From: Kumtagia sp963829135
GTDB taxonomy: Bacteria; Pseudomonadota; Alphaproteobacteria; Rhizobiales; Rhizobiaceae
Reading direction: 5' to 3'
Length of the DNA: 64,000 bases
Assembly: GCA_963829135.1 (NCBI GenBank)
Contig: CAWHHO010000009.1
Location: 1 to 64,000 of the forward strand
Below, in pieces: positions 10,001 through 18,525 of this stretch. Each line of letters opens with the position of its first letter. Within the stretch, counting starts at the first letter, position 1. The position numbers and the translations under genes are program-made. The notes under the pieces are model-generated. The model searched no databases. It saw nothing but the letters and a program-made list of their open reading frames with translations, and was not told where the DNA came from.

Positions 10001-10636
10001 GCGTTCGTTTGCGCCGCTGCCATCAATGTCGCCAACGACGACGTGGCCGGACGCGATGCCGATGCGCGCCTTCAAGGGCTGGTCGTCAGGCGAACTGAGG
10101 CCCTCAACTGCAGCGAGTGCCTCAAGGCCTGACCGAATGGAACGCTCTGCATGATCCTCGTAAGCGACGGGCCACCCGAAATATGCAAGCACGCCATCTC
10201 CAAGATATTTGGCTACATACCCACCAAAGCGTGTAACCGCACCGGCGACGCTATTCTGATACCGCCGGGTCAACTCGTGCATGTCTTCAGGATCGAGCCG
10301 TGCCGAAAGCGCGGTAGAGCCAACCAGGTCGCAAAAAAGTACGCTTAGCAGCCGCCGGTCGGCTGCCGGTTCGGTTGGCGCTTCTGCCTCAGCCATCTCG
10401 GCGTCGAGTGACTTGGGCAGGAGATCGTCGGATCTAAGTTGGTTAAGTTCTTTAATCGCAGCCAGGATGATCTTCCGGTGTCCCAGTGAGACGCCCAATT
10501 CTTGAAGATCTGCCTCGGTGACATGGGGAAGCGCCCGAAGGTCGACGTCATTCTCGACGAACGCCGCCACGTATTTGTCGAGACCGAGGTTGCTCAGCCA
10601 ATCGTCAACAGTCTGCTCATCGTAAACCTTCGTCAT
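7073..10636 (-). CDS. SAM domain / class III nucleotidyl cyclase / AAA ATPase / TPR signalling protein
   Basis: This is an intact 1187-residue multidomain protein. Residues 1-68 form a SAM domain (VDDWLSNLGLDKYVAAF, then LGHRKIILAAI). Residues about 94-270 are a class III adenylate/guanylate cyclase domain. Its metal aspartates are in FCDLVGST (D103) and LGDG (D147), with K143 before the second, D218 in IAGDTPNLAARLQ, and N221 and R225 for transition-state contacts. The catalytic set appears complete, so it can plausibly make cAMP. Residues about 290-600 carry an AAA/STAND-type ATPase with Walker A GEAGIGKS (321-328) and a Walker B ending VVEDAHWID. The rest is TPR-like helices. Such proteins couple ligand or protein sensing to cyclase output. 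No strong Shine-Dalgarno is seen before the ATG. The DUF4242 gene follows. Confidence 0.85.
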   Translation of the reverse strand: MTKVYDEQTVDDWLSNLGLDKYVAAFVENDVDLRALPHVTEADLQELGVSLGHRKIILAAIKELNQLRSDDLLPKSLDAEMAEAEAPTEPAADRRLLSVLFCDLVGSTALSARLDPEDMHELTRRYQNSVAGAVTRFGGYVAKYLGDGVLAYFGWPVAYEDHAERSIRSGLEALAAVEGLSSPDDQPLKARIGIASGHVVVGDIDGSGANERASIAGDTPNLAARLQAAAVPGQIVISDSTRRLAGQSFEIESLGVQDLKGFDSPIALFEVRSEREVESRFEAARASSLSKFVGRSSEIGMLLERWELVKGGQGQAVFVAGEAGIGKSRLVDALEEQLQETEYELIRLQCSPYHVASAFYPIIQRLSRFAGFSADDDPIMRADKLRNVIHRYGQHPAEVGPTYAELLSFDLGHEFKPLDLSAQERKELIVRTLADRVLLAAKRAPVLFVVEDAHWIDPSTSEVLKEVVNSIHGASVLVIVTHRPEWSADWATGLAQVTMLAIGRLTKQQMRELIASMLADVPEQLAEKIADRTDGVPLFVEELARSIQESGKAASLNVEIPDSLQGSLMARLDRLTAAAKEIAQIASVIGREFDRGLLSKVAGLDERTIEDALHQLMSMQIVVVGGVLRDALVFRHALIQDTAYQSLLSRRRRYYHEAIAKVLIDENPDLVATQPELIAQHYVQAQKDALALPYWMKAGERALRRSANYEAVDHFENALAIAEKLPEGPDRRKQVLEATLMLSEALNAAGRLSDAVVKFRVTADLAREAGDKKTFVRATLGFDVAQFLSAKPIGESLALLKEAMANIDTGDQRLRCQLLSRLTRAYTYVGDAENSVKCHREGVALAELIADKASLFDLTVLPFLSPTTVPSVRAANDRIAQIDDLKRLADEINDDDSRSRALSIDVYVSTELGSRARAGRAIDGLEELGTQRQRLNLMWLARHARAMMAILDGNLELAETLAEEARSLGTRTHGTEVDGVYGMQMFTIRREQNRLAEVAPVMKHFIDENPEATTWLPGFALLAVDLGYRDAAQRRLNQLARTGFAMPLDGKRSASLSFIAEVAVDLGDADAAQTIYSLLLPYKYMTITAGVATVCFGAASRYLGMLSATLGDFQKAAEHFEHALEMNSSNGSRPWLAYSQAEYAKLLLKIGNRTAVERAVSLMELASASAVELNMLRLQKKVKPTLH

Positions 10637-10730
10637 GCTGCAGAACTTAGCGCGAACGGCGCCGCCATTCCACGTTGCATAATCCCGTCACTCGTCAGAG
10701 CACGGCAAGGCACTTAAGCAAGCACCGCCC

Positions 10731-11735
10731 CTAAACCGTCTCCGTTACTTTCTTCAGCATGCGAGGTTTATCGGGATTGCGGCCCAGGGCCCGTGAAATC
10801 CGTTCAGCGCTGGCGTAGAACGATTGAACCAGGCTGATTGGATCGAGTGCCCTGTGCGACGTCTCAGCAAACATGGGGCGAAGAATTCTCGCACCTGCTT
10901 GCGCGAGCGTATCGAGGTTCGTTGACGTAGAAACCAGCGCGGCGTCGTGCGGTGCAAAAGCCAATATCGGAAAGCCCTGACGTACCAATTCCATCGGCCC
11001 GTGCATCACCTCGGCGGCTGAGAAGGCCTCGGCGTGAAGCCCGCACGTCTCTTTCAGCTTCAACGCTGCTTCCTGAGCGATCGCCAAGGACGGGCCACGA
11101 CCGAGAATGTAAAGTGAGCTCGCTTTGGCTATCACATCTTCCACCTCCGCCCACTGCAATTCCTTCGCCCGCACCAAATCGTCCGGGAGGCGTCGCAACG
11201 CGCTGCTCAGTCGGGCATCGTTGCCAAACGCCGCAACGATCGCGGCAGCCAGGGCAGCTGATGCGATGAAGGTTTTCGTTGCCGCGACGCTGAGTTCCGG
11301 CCCCGCGTGAAGCGGCAGGCAAATGTCTGCATCTTCCGCCAATGGAGAGGCAACGTCGTTGGTTATGGCGACCGTTGTCACACCGGCCCGTCTTGCCTCC
11401 GCCTGAAATGCGAGGATGTCCGGGCTGCGTCCCGACTGCGAAATCGTGATTAGGATCGTATCCCGGATTTTGAGCTGCGAAGCGTAGATCGAGATCACCG
11501 ACGCGCCGATCGAGCAGCAGGGAATGCCCAGTTCGATCTCCGAGAGGTATTTGAAGTAGGACGCGGCATGATCGGACGAGCCGCGCGCGCAAGTAATCAG
11601 ATGCGATGGCCGGCGGGTACGAAAGAGTTTTGCCAGCTCGGCCAATGCGCCCGCGTTCTCATTAAGCGTTCTCTCCACGACCAGCGGCGCCTCGCCCAAC
11701 TCGAGCGCCATGCATGTCTGTCGAGCGAGGTTCAC
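10731..11735 (-). CDS. SIS domain sugar isomerase/deaminase, NagB-II or GlmS-like
   Basis: This 334-residue protein has two SIS domains and no glutaminase domain. The first has TCARGSSDHAASYFKYLSE and ISQSGRSPD; the second has YILGRGPSLAIAQEAALKLKET and EVMHGPMEL. The C-terminus, NPDKPRMLKKVTETV, is typical of NagB-II type glucosamine-6-phosphate deaminases and related enzymes. Deglycases that split a sugar phosphate from an amine (FrlB) share the fold. It is the last gene of the ABC transporter operon, and its GTG/ATG start overlaps the ABC ATPase stop. The likely role is the intracellular step on the imported amino sugar or sugar-amine conjugate; the exact substrate is open. Confidence 0.8.
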   Translation of the reverse strand: MNLARQTCMALELGEAPLVVERTLNENAGALAELAKLFRTRRPSHLITCARGSSDHAASYFKYLSEIELGIPCCSIGASVISIYASQLKIRDTILITISQSGRSPDILAFQAEARRAGVTTVAITNDVASPLAEDADICLPLHAGPELSVAATKTFIASAALAAAIVAAFGNDARLSSALRRLPDDLVRAKELQWAEVEDVIAKASSLYILGRGPSLAIAQEAALKLKETCGLHAEAFSAAEVMHGPMELVRQGFPILAFAPHDAALVSTSTNLDTLAQAGARILRPMFAETSHRALDPISLVQSFYASAERISRALGRNPDKPRMLKKVTETV

Positions 11736-12505
11736 GTGCTGAGCCCCGTGATCATCGAAACGATCTCATTCTTGTCAGTCTTGGCCGTCTCGCGAATGCC
11801 GATCTGTTTGCCACGCCGCAGAACGCAGATCCGGTCGGAAAGGCGAAACACCTGGTCAAGGCTGTGGCTGATGATGAGGATCGGCAAATTGCGTGCCTTC
11901 AATGTCTCGATTATTTTTTCGACTTTCGCTGTTTCGGCGACGCCGAGTGCAGCGGTAGGCTCGTCCATCAACACCAGCTTGGTGGCCCAATGTGTGGCGC
12001 GGGCGATGGCGACGCCCTGGCGCTGACCCCCGGAGAGATCACGGATCGTCGCTTTGGCGGAGGGAATCCGCACGTCAAGCTGCTTCACCAAAGCTTCGGT
12101 CTCGGCGATCATGCTCTTGCGGTCCAGACGCCGCAGCGGGCCTGTCACCAACTCCTTGCCAAGGAACATGTTCATATAGACGGGCTGGTTGTCCGCCAGC
12201 GCCAGATCCTGGTACACAACCTGGATGCCGAGCGCCTGCGAATCGCTCGGATCGGTCATCGCCACCTGCTCACCGTCGATCATCACCCGGCCTTCGGACG
12301 GCGGGTGAACACCGGCGATAATCTTGATCAGCGTAGACTTGCCGGCTCCATTGTCGCCGACAAGCGCTACGACCTCTCCCGCATAAATATCAAGGTCGAA
12401 GCGTTCGATGGCAACGATGGCGCCGAACGCCTTATGGATGCCTTGGAGCGACAGGACCGGTACTGCGTCTTCCAACGCGACGGCAGCGGTAGAAATTGCG
12501 GGCAT
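11732..12505 (-). CDS. Sugar ABC transporter ATP-binding protein (FrcA/RbsA type, single domain)
   Basis: A 257-residue ATPase of the ribose/fructose import class. Walker A is GDNGAGKST, the Q-loop region is VVYQDLALADNQ, the signature is LSGGQRQGVAIARA, Walker B is LVLMDEPTAALG and the switch histidine is in ISHS. It has one nucleotide-binding domain, like FrcA, and so acts as a homodimer. The ATG at 12505 is chosen because GAGGAG lies seven bases upstream; a GTG at 12520 is also in frame. It sits between the YhfX-like and SIS genes, overlapping the latter, and must energise the permease encoded at 13729-14673. Confidence 0.9.
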   Translation of the reverse strand: MPAISTAAVALEDAVPVLSLQGIHKAFGAIVAIERFDLDIYAGEVVALVGDNGAGKSTLIKIIAGVHPPSEGRVMIDGEQVAMTDPSDSQALGIQVVYQDLALADNQPVYMNMFLGKELVTGPLRRLDRKSMIAETEALVKQLDVRIPSAKATIRDLSGGQRQGVAIARATHWATKLVLMDEPTAALGVAETAKVEKIIETLKARNLPILIISHSLDQVFRLSDRICVLRRGKQIGIRETAKTDKNEIVSMITGLST

Positions 12506-12516
12506 GGCAGCGCTCC

Positions 12517-13713
12517 TCACATTGGCCAGTCGGCCGGGCGGCCGAACGCATCATGGATAGTTTCGACGACAGGCTTGCCCTTCGAAAGGCCCGAAATTCC
12601 AGCCACATAGGCACGGGTGACAAAGACCTGTGGGCGGAAGCCAAAGACGACGCTGTCACCGGCGCGCGGCTTCACAGGACCGGTGGCGTCGATCATGCCG
12701 TAATAATCGATCGAGGCCGGAACAGGAATGTCCACTGGCGCCAGCGCTGCATCCGATACGGTCGGTTCGCGCGAGACGATGGCGCGAACCTGATAGTCGG
12801 GGAACACAGGATCGATATAGAGACCGCCACCAAAACAGAATGCCTCACCGCCGATCAGGTGGGAAACCTCGCTGAGATAGACGACCGCTGGAATCTCCGG
12901 CAGATCTTCAAGAACATGCAGCGGAGTCGTCCCGGTCAGGCCGTGACCCGGTTCAACCTGCGTCGCTCCGGCCTCCGCGAGCATTGGCAGGATTTCAGCC
13001 GAAGTGGTGCCCGGCGTGTTGATCTCGATGCCCGTGCGTCCGGCCTTTGCGAGGGTGTCGGCAGCACGCCGCAGCGTGCCGAGGTTCGGCGTCGGCTTGA
13101 CCTTGCCGCTATCGCGGTCGAACAGTTGGGACGGGAACGTGACGATCCCGCCGAAACGTGCGCCAGGGACGCGATCAAGATCGTCCGCAACCTTGACTAT
13201 GTCTTCAGCCGCAAACCCACCTTCATGGCCGCGATAGAATTTGTCGCCATCGCCAACAATGCGGGCGAGTAGGGTTTGCGTGTGTCCCAGCCTTGCCGCG
13301 GCGGCGCCCGCCTCGGTGGCCTTATCGAGGTTGAAAACTGTCCAATTTTCGGGCCGCAGGGAAGCGGCCGCATCCGCTTCGAAGCGGGGCACCTGCACGA
13401 GATGACCAACATGGCCCAGCCCCATGCCGGCGCAACTCGTGGCCCTCGCGCATTCCATATCGACAGCGACAGATTTGGCGATTCCCCCGCGTATGATGGC
13501 TCTGCAATAATCCCCATTGCGGCCGATTTGCTTGGTCATCGCATAGGGTTTGAGGCCGAGCTTTGCAGCGACCCCTGCGATGTGGCGGGCATTGGCTTCC
13601 ACCGCGTCGAGGTCGACGACATAAGTGTTTGCAGGTAGCGTGCCAGCCTGGTGGAATGCGATCGCCTGTTCAACAAGCGCGGGATTGCGGCGACGGATAA
13701 GGTCGAGGAACAT
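12517..13713 (-). CDS. YhfX-like PLP enzyme (alanine racemase N-terminal fold), copy 1
   Basis: This 398-residue protein resembles the fold-type III PLP enzymes of the YhfX group. TYVVDLDAVEANARHI leads into KPYAMTKQIGRN, where the lysine after MT is the probable PLP lysine. VAVDMECAR, GHVGHLVQVPR, GIVTFPSQLFD and EPGHGLTGTTP continue the barrel. A C-terminal beta domain carries VYLSEVSH and YYGMIDATG. Related enzymes act on amino acids or amino sugars as racemases or aldolases, but YhfX itself has no settled reaction. A paralogue at 21319-22527 shares the same order of motifs. It lies between permease and ATPase genes of an ABC importer, with 15-base spacing, so it is almost certainly part of that pathway. 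Confidence 0.75.
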   Translation of the reverse strand: MFLDLIRRRNPALVEQAIAFHQAGTLPANTYVVDLDAVEANARHIAGVAAKLGLKPYAMTKQIGRNGDYCRAIIRGGIAKSVAVDMECARATSCAGMGLGHVGHLVQVPRFEADAAASLRPENWTVFNLDKATEAGAAAARLGHTQTLLARIVGDGDKFYRGHEGGFAAEDIVKVADDLDRVPGARFGGIVTFPSQLFDRDSGKVKPTPNLGTLRRAADTLAKAGRTGIEINTPGTTSAEILPMLAEAGATQVEPGHGLTGTTPLHVLEDLPEIPAVVYLSEVSHLIGGEAFCFGGGLYIDPVFPDYQVRAIVSREPTVSDAALAPVDIPVPASIDYYGMIDATGPVKPRAGDSVVFGFRPQVFVTRAYVAGISGLSKGKPVVETIHDAFGRPADWPM

Positions 13714-13728
13714 TGTGTCTCCTCCGGG

Positions 13729-14673
13729 TCAACGGTTGGGTTCGCGAAGCGTAAGAGCGACGGCAATCAAGATGATCAGCCCGCGGGCAATCATCTGGTC
13801 GGACGGCTGATACCCCATAAGGATCAGGCCGTTATTAAGGATGCCCATCAGCAAGGAGCCGATCAATGCACCGATAATCGTACCGGAACCGCCATTGAGA
13901 CGCGTGCCGCCAACGATGACCGCTGCGATGACGGTCAGCAGGTCCGCCTCTCCGAGCGTATAGCGAGCGCCGTGAAGGCGTCCGGCGTAGAGCAGCCCGG
14001 CCAGCGCGGCAAGCATGCCGCTCAGCACCATAACGCTAAAGCGCACTCGCAGCACTTTTATGCCTGTCGCACGCGCCGCGCGGGCGCTATCGCCGACCGC
14101 ATGAATATGGGCGCCATAGCGGGTTTCGCGATAGACGAAATAGCCAACCGCCACGGCGACCAGGGTCCACAGGATCAGCGACGGCAATCCGAAAAGGGAG
14201 CCGGAACCGAAGAACGCATTGAAGAAGTCGTTCTGAATCGGCACCGATTGCAGGTCGGTCATGCGCCGTGCGACCCCGGCGAAGACGCCCATGGTCGCAA
14301 GCGTCACCAGGAAGGAAGGCAGCCGCCCATAGGCTACGAGCGCGCCGTTCAGCGCACCGATCGCTGCGCCGACGCCGAGGCCGGAGATGACGGCCAATGG
14401 CCACGGCCATTCGCGCAGCACAACAGCCGCTAGCAGCGCCGACACCGCAACGATTGAGCCGATGGACAGGTCGATCTCTCCGGCGGTCAGCACATAGACC
14501 ATACCGATTGCCATGACGGTTACCGGCGCGGTCTGCTGGACGATGTTGAAGAGGTTCGACGGAGTTGCGAAGCCGTCATTCCTGAGTAGCACCGCAAAGG
14601 TCACGAAGATGACCAGGAAGCCTACATAGATGACGTAGCGGCTCGGAGGGATGTCTTTTAAGCTGGCTAGCAT
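13729..14673 (-). CDS. Sugar ABC transporter permease (RbsC/FrcC type)
   Basis: The 314-residue membrane protein has about nine to ten hydrophobic segments. It carries the BPD_transp_2 family hallmark TAGEIDLSIGSIVAVSALLAA and a C-terminal VIVGGTRLNGGSGTIIGALIGSLLMGILNNGLILMG. It forms the channel of a ribose- or fructose-type importer. I chose the ATG at 14673 because GAGG precedes it closely; the upstream 40 residues lack family character. It is transcribed with the binding proteins before it and the YhfX-like and ATPase genes after it. Confidence 0.92.
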   Translation of the reverse strand: MLASLKDIPPSRYVIYVGFLVIFVTFAVLLRNDGFATPSNLFNIVQQTAPVTVMAIGMVYVLTAGEIDLSIGSIVAVSALLAAVVLREWPWPLAVISGLGVGAAIGALNGALVAYGRLPSFLVTLATMGVFAGVARRMTDLQSVPIQNDFFNAFFGSGSLFGLPSLILWTLVAVAVGYFVYRETRYGAHIHAVGDSARAARATGIKVLRVRFSVMVLSGMLAALAGLLYAGRLHGARYTLGEADLLTVIAAVIVGGTRLNGGSGTIIGALIGSLLMGILNNGLILMGYQPSDQMIARGLIILIAVALTLREPNR

Positions 14674-14810
14674 GGTGGCCTCAGATGGGTTGCATTTGTC
14701 TGTGATTGGAATCGCAGGCGGTGTGTGGGGCCGTTGCCGCCTGCGATCCGACGTGCCGGGACGGCGGCGGGAGTGGTCCGCCGGTCCCGACAAGCCTTCG
14801 TCGCGCCGGA

Positions 14811-15887
14811 TTACTCGGCGAGGATCGACGCCGGCGGCTCGCGGTGCAGCGACTGGCGGTAACCGTCAGGGATGTTGTCTTTTGTGACAGTGATATTGTC
14901 CACGGCCAGGAACGCCGGGACCTTCTCCCCGAGCAGGCCTAAGGCCCCAGCCCTGGCTGCAGTCGCTCCGATACTGTAGGCCTCGTCGGCGACGATTGCC
15001 GCGACGTTACCGCCGCTCTTCATGTCGAGGGCCAGCGGCTCGGAAAGATCCATGGTTACGATCTTGGTTGTCGCGTTTCCGGCGTTGCGCAGTGCTGCCA
15101 GCACGCTTTCGGCCGGCGAGGCCCATGTTACATAGATACCGTCGACGTCGGGGTTCTTCGCCACGATGGCGTTGGCGATGTCTTCGGCGCGCGTGGGATC
15201 GGCTAGGCCTTGTTCAGCGACGATTTCGGCGCCCTTGCAGTCATCAATAATCGTCTGCTTGAAGCCGCCGTCGCGCTGGTTGGTCACGAAGAAGTCGGCG
15301 TCGTGATAAACATAAGCGATTTTGCCCTTACCGCCGATGGCGCTGCACATGGCGTCGCCGGCGCGCTTTCCCATTTTGCTAAGGTCGTCCGAAACGACCG
15401 CTACATAGTCCACTCCGTGCACATAGCCCTTTGGCGGCTGGTCGACGAAGACCAGTTTGACCCCGCTATCGTGGGCGATCTTGTAGGCTTCCGGAGCGGT
15501 TGCCGGATCGACTGCCTGTGAAAAGATAATGCTCGGCTTCTTGGCCATCACGGTTTCGATGTCACTCTTCTGCTTGGCCGCGTCGAAGGTCGCGTCGGTC
15601 TGTGCGACCACCTCGATGCCCAGCTTGGTGAACTCATCGATTGCGCCCTGGCTGGCAGCCTTCGAGTAGTCGGACGATTCATGCCAGACGAGGGCGGCGG
15701 TGTACTTGCCTTCCTTGATTTTGGCTTCCTGCTCAGCAGTCAGCACAACCGAATTGGCGGGCGTTGCGTCCTCGCCGTTTGGACCTTTGGTGGGCTTCAG
15801 TTCGGCATGCAGAGGCGTGGAGAAGGCGAGGCCCGCTCCGATACAAAACCCCGTCAGACCGATTGAGCGCCTTGATGAGATGGCCAT
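14811..15887 (-). CDS. Periplasmic sugar-binding protein of the ABC importer, copy 2
   Basis: This is a 358-residue ribose-type (Peripla_BP_4) binding protein. The Tat- or Sec-like signal starts MAISSRRSIGLTGFCIGAGLAF and ends near LHA. Two lobes follow, with WHESSDYSKAASQGAIDEF, SQAVDPATAPEAYKIA, FVDQPPKGY, YVYHDADFFVTNQRDGGF and DGIYVTWASPAESVLAALR. The start at 15887 has AGGGGAA upstream. The preceding gene encodes a close paralogue in tandem. Two binding proteins for one permease/ATPase set suggest two related ligands or a recent duplication. Confidence 0.9.
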   Translation of the reverse strand: MAISSRRSIGLTGFCIGAGLAFSTPLHAELKPTKGPNGEDATPANSVVLTAEQEAKIKEGKYTAALVWHESSDYSKAASQGAIDEFTKLGIEVVAQTDATFDAAKQKSDIETVMAKKPSIIFSQAVDPATAPEAYKIAHDSGVKLVFVDQPPKGYVHGVDYVAVVSDDLSKMGKRAGDAMCSAIGGKGKIAYVYHDADFFVTNQRDGGFKQTIIDDCKGAEIVAEQGLADPTRAEDIANAIVAKNPDVDGIYVTWASPAESVLAALRNAGNATTKIVTMDLSEPLALDMKSGGNVAAIVADEAYSIGATAARAGALGLLGEKVPAFLAVDNITVTKDNIPDGYRQSLHREPPASILAE

Positions 15888-15964
15888 GGTACGTATTCCC
15901 CTTTTTTTGGTGTTGCGCCTGAAAACGTGGTTTGGCTGGACGGCGCTTGCCAGCCAGCGATTGG

Positions 15965-17029
15965 TCATTTCAGGCCGTCGAGGATCGACTGCGGGGCGTC
16001 GCGGTGAAGAGACTCCTGCCAGCCCTCGGCGATGTTGGACTTGGTCACAGTCAGCACGGGCGCAACCACGAAAGCAGGCGCATCCTTGCCCAGCAGGCCA
16101 TATCCGGCCGCTGTCGCCATGGCGCGCCCGAGGTCATAGGCTTTATCCGCTGCGACCGCGACGATGCTGCCGTCCTTGACCATGTCGAGGCCGACAGGCT
16201 CCGAGAGGTCAAGAGTCACGACTTTGGCCCTTGTGTTGCCGGCGGCGCGCAACGCAGCGAGAACACCCTCGGCAGGCTCAGCCCAAGTGACATAGATACC
16301 GTCGAGCTCAGGGTTCTTGAGGAGGATCGCGTTGACCAGATCCTCCGCCCGCGCCGGATCGGAAATGCCCTGCGAAGCGACGATTTCGATATCCGGATAG
16401 TCGGACTCAATCGTCGCCTTGAATGCGTTGTCGCGCTGGTTGGTCACGTAGTACTGTGCGTCGTGGTAAATCCACGCGACCTTGCCCTTCTTGCCGATCG
16501 CATCGGCAAGAGCGTCCGCGGCGTGCTTTCCCATCTGGAACAGATCGTCAGTGACGATCGCGACGTAGTCTTTTCCCTGTACGAAATCCTTGGGTTTGTT
16601 TGACAGGAGTACGATTTTCACGCCGGATTCGACAGCCGGTTTGAACGCCTCAGCTGCCGTGACAGGGTCGAGCGGCAACGCCAATATGGCGCTGGGCTTC
16701 TTGGCGAGGATGGTCTCCACGTCGCTCTTCTGCTTGGCGGCGTCGAAACCGGCATCGGTCTCGGCAACCACCTCAATCCCCAAACGGGTAAACTCGTCCG
16801 TCGCTCCGGCCGTCACCGCATTCACGAAATCAGACGAGGTGTGCCAAAGCAAAGCGGCGGTAAATTTGCCTTCCTTCAGCTTGGCTATTTCGGCATCATC
16901 GAGCGTCAATGCGCTCGATGGCGTCGCCTTCTCGCCGCCCGGCCCAACCGTCTCACCTGCGACGGCGGCCGTTCCGAGAAGAGCTGCTCCGAATATGGCT
17001 AGTGCTGCGATCCTGGATCTCATCGACAT
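15965..17029 (-). CDS. Periplasmic sugar-binding protein of the ABC importer, copy 1
   Basis: This 354-residue binding protein has a Sec signal (MSMRSRIAALAIFGAALLG to AAVAGE). Its mature part is collinear with the downstream copy: LLWHTSSDFVNAVTAGATDEF, LPLDPVTAAEAF, LSNKPKDF, WIYHDAQYYVTNQRDNAF and DGIYVTWAEPAEGVLAALR. GGGAGA lies before the first ATG. The region facing the ligand differs between copies (SNKPKDF against DQPPKGY), which may change specificity. It is the second gene of the operon headed by the ROK regulator at 17054-18280. Confidence 0.9.
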   Translation of the reverse strand: MSMRSRIAALAIFGAALLGTAAVAGETVGPGGEKATPSSALTLDDAEIAKLKEGKFTAALLWHTSSDFVNAVTAGATDEFTRLGIEVVAETDAGFDAAKQKSDVETILAKKPSAILALPLDPVTAAEAFKPAVESGVKIVLLSNKPKDFVQGKDYVAIVTDDLFQMGKHAADALADAIGKKGKVAWIYHDAQYYVTNQRDNAFKATIESDYPDIEIVASQGISDPARAEDLVNAILLKNPELDGIYVTWAEPAEGVLAALRAAGNTRAKVVTLDLSEPVGLDMVKDGSIVAVAADKAYDLGRAMATAAGYGLLGKDAPAFVVAPVLTVTKSNIAEGWQESLHRDAPQSILDGLK

Positions 17030-17053
17030 TGCCAGTTCTCCCTTTCGAGGTTT

Positions 17054-18280
17054 TCAGCGCATAGATCTGGTTTCGTTTGCGGCGGCCGTGGCCACGGCTG
17101 AAAGAGCGTGCGACCACGAACTGTCTGCATGCGGCATCGGGGGTCCGAAGGCATGATCGCGAAGGGTGTTCGCGGCGGCGTGAACTGCCCCGACGACGCC
17201 GGCGCGGCTGCCTAGCGCGCTTGCCAAGATACGCACGGGGCGCGCGAAAACCGCTGCGGTGTCGCGCTTAACGCGCTCAACCAGTTCAGGCCGCGTTCCT
17301 ATGCTGCCACCGAGTACGATAAGGTCGAGATCAAGCAACGCCTGAAGCGCGGTGATTGCCAGCGCTACCGACCGCGCCGTATGGTCCAGCACCGCCTCCG
17401 CAACCTCATCGCCCGCATTCAGGCGGTCGAACATGGCGCGCACGGATGTGACTTCCGGACCTCCGTTCAGGTGATAGCGCCGGAGCATGGCGATCGAACC
17501 GACATCGCTTTCGAAGGCGCCGACCGAGAGTGCCTCGGGCGATGTGACATTCCCGCCGACCGGCAGGTAGGCGATCTCACCCGCGCCGCCCGTCGCGCCA
17601 CGGACCAGTCGCCCACCCAGGATAAGGCCGAGACCGGTCCCAGTGCCAAGCGAAAGCAGGGCGACGTTGGCAACGTCCTGCGCGCAGCCGCTGGCGGCCT
17701 CACCGAGTACCGCGAGGTTGACATCGTTTTCAAGCGCCACCGTAGCGCTAAACCGATCGGCAAGCTGTTGCTTCGCATCGAGGCCATCGAGCCCGGTTAT
17801 GTTCGGCACGAGCGACAACTTGTTTGTCACGGGATCCACTGCGCCGGGAAACCCTGCCACGACGCTCGCAATCTTTGCCGGTGTCGCTCCGACCTCGCTC
17901 GCCAATTTACCTGCAAGCCGCTCGAGTTGATCGAACACATGCCTGCCCCCGCGGGGATCGGTCGGCTCGGTTCTCTCCGAAACGATTGTTCCACCGGCAT
18001 CGGCAAGTGCGCAGGCGACTTTCGTGCCGCCGATATCCGCTCCGAATCCGTACTTCGCATCTAGAGCCAGCCGTAGGAGGCAACCCGAGGCTTCGCCTCC
18101 TATTTGCTGCGAGACGACCCATCGTTCGTTTCCCAGTTCGGCGACCGCGGCAGCAACGCTCTGATCGGGAAGGCCGGTCAGCGAACCCAACTCGGAAACT
18201 GTCAGTTCCGCGTCCTGCAGAGCGTCGAAAACCATTCGGCGCGTTAGTTTTGTCAACAGCGGTAAATGATCGGCTTTCAC
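17054..18280 (-). CDS. ROK family transcriptional repressor, copy 1
   Basis: This 408-residue protein has an N-terminal winged helix (RRMVFDALQDAELTVSELGSLTGLPDQSVAAAVAEL). A ROK sugar-kinase-like domain follows: FGADIGGTKVACALAD, ETTDPRGG-like EPTDPRGGRHVF, ENDVNLAVLGEA, LSLGTGTGLGLILGGRLVRGATGGAGEIAYLP and VLGGSIGTRPELV. The zinc-binding CxCGxxGC loop of NagC/Mlc is not seen after the GEIAY motif, as in many rhizobial ROK regulators. The start is a GTG at 18280. A consensus promoter (TTGACA, 16 bases, TATATT) and an inverted repeat overlap the region just upstream. It probably represses its own operon, including the ABC importer, until a sugar ligand binds. Confidence 0.85.
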   Translation of the reverse strand: MKADHLPLLTKLTRRMVFDALQDAELTVSELGSLTGLPDQSVAAAVAELGNERWVVSQQIGGEASGCLLRLALDAKYGFGADIGGTKVACALADAGGTIVSERTEPTDPRGGRHVFDQLERLAGKLASEVGATPAKIASVVAGFPGAVDPVTNKLSLVPNITGLDGLDAKQQLADRFSATVALENDVNLAVLGEAASGCAQDVANVALLSLGTGTGLGLILGGRLVRGATGGAGEIAYLPVGGNVTSPEALSVGAFESDVGSIAMLRRYHLNGGPEVTSVRAMFDRLNAGDEVAEAVLDHTARSVALAITALQALLDLDLIVLGGSIGTRPELVERVKRDTAAVFARPVRILASALGSRAGVVGAVHAAANTLRDHAFGPPMPHADSSWSHALSAVATAAANETRSMR

Positions 18281-18289
18281 GTCGGAACC

Positions 18290-18341
18290 ATTAGTTCGTG
18301 TTGTTGACGAATTAATATACTGAAGTCTTTTCTCTTGTCAA
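18290..18341 (-). promoter_or_regulatory. Promoter and ROK operator upstream of ROK1 and the ABC operon
   Basis: On the minus strand -35 TTGACA lies at 18341-18336 and -10 TATATT at 18319-18314, with a 16-base spacer. An inverted repeat ATTAGTTCG-N9-CGAATTAAT at 18290-18316 covers the -10 and start site. The same TAGTTCG-N9-CGAA pattern occurs at 21050-21074 and 21273-21299, so it is the probable ROK binding site. Confidence 0.65.
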
Positions 18342-18525
18342 GCTTGCTTTTAAGTGAGTGCGTCGGGAACAATTTGAAGCGGGTCACTGCGCAAGCTCGC
18401 GCTCCGCGCGCCCCTAGTATTGTCCAGTGTGATGCCGGGGCGAGGGCAACCCGTGCTACGCTTGTGTGAACGCTGAACTGGCATGACGATTGGTTCCTGG
18501 TTGCGGTGGAACGTGCATCACCGGA

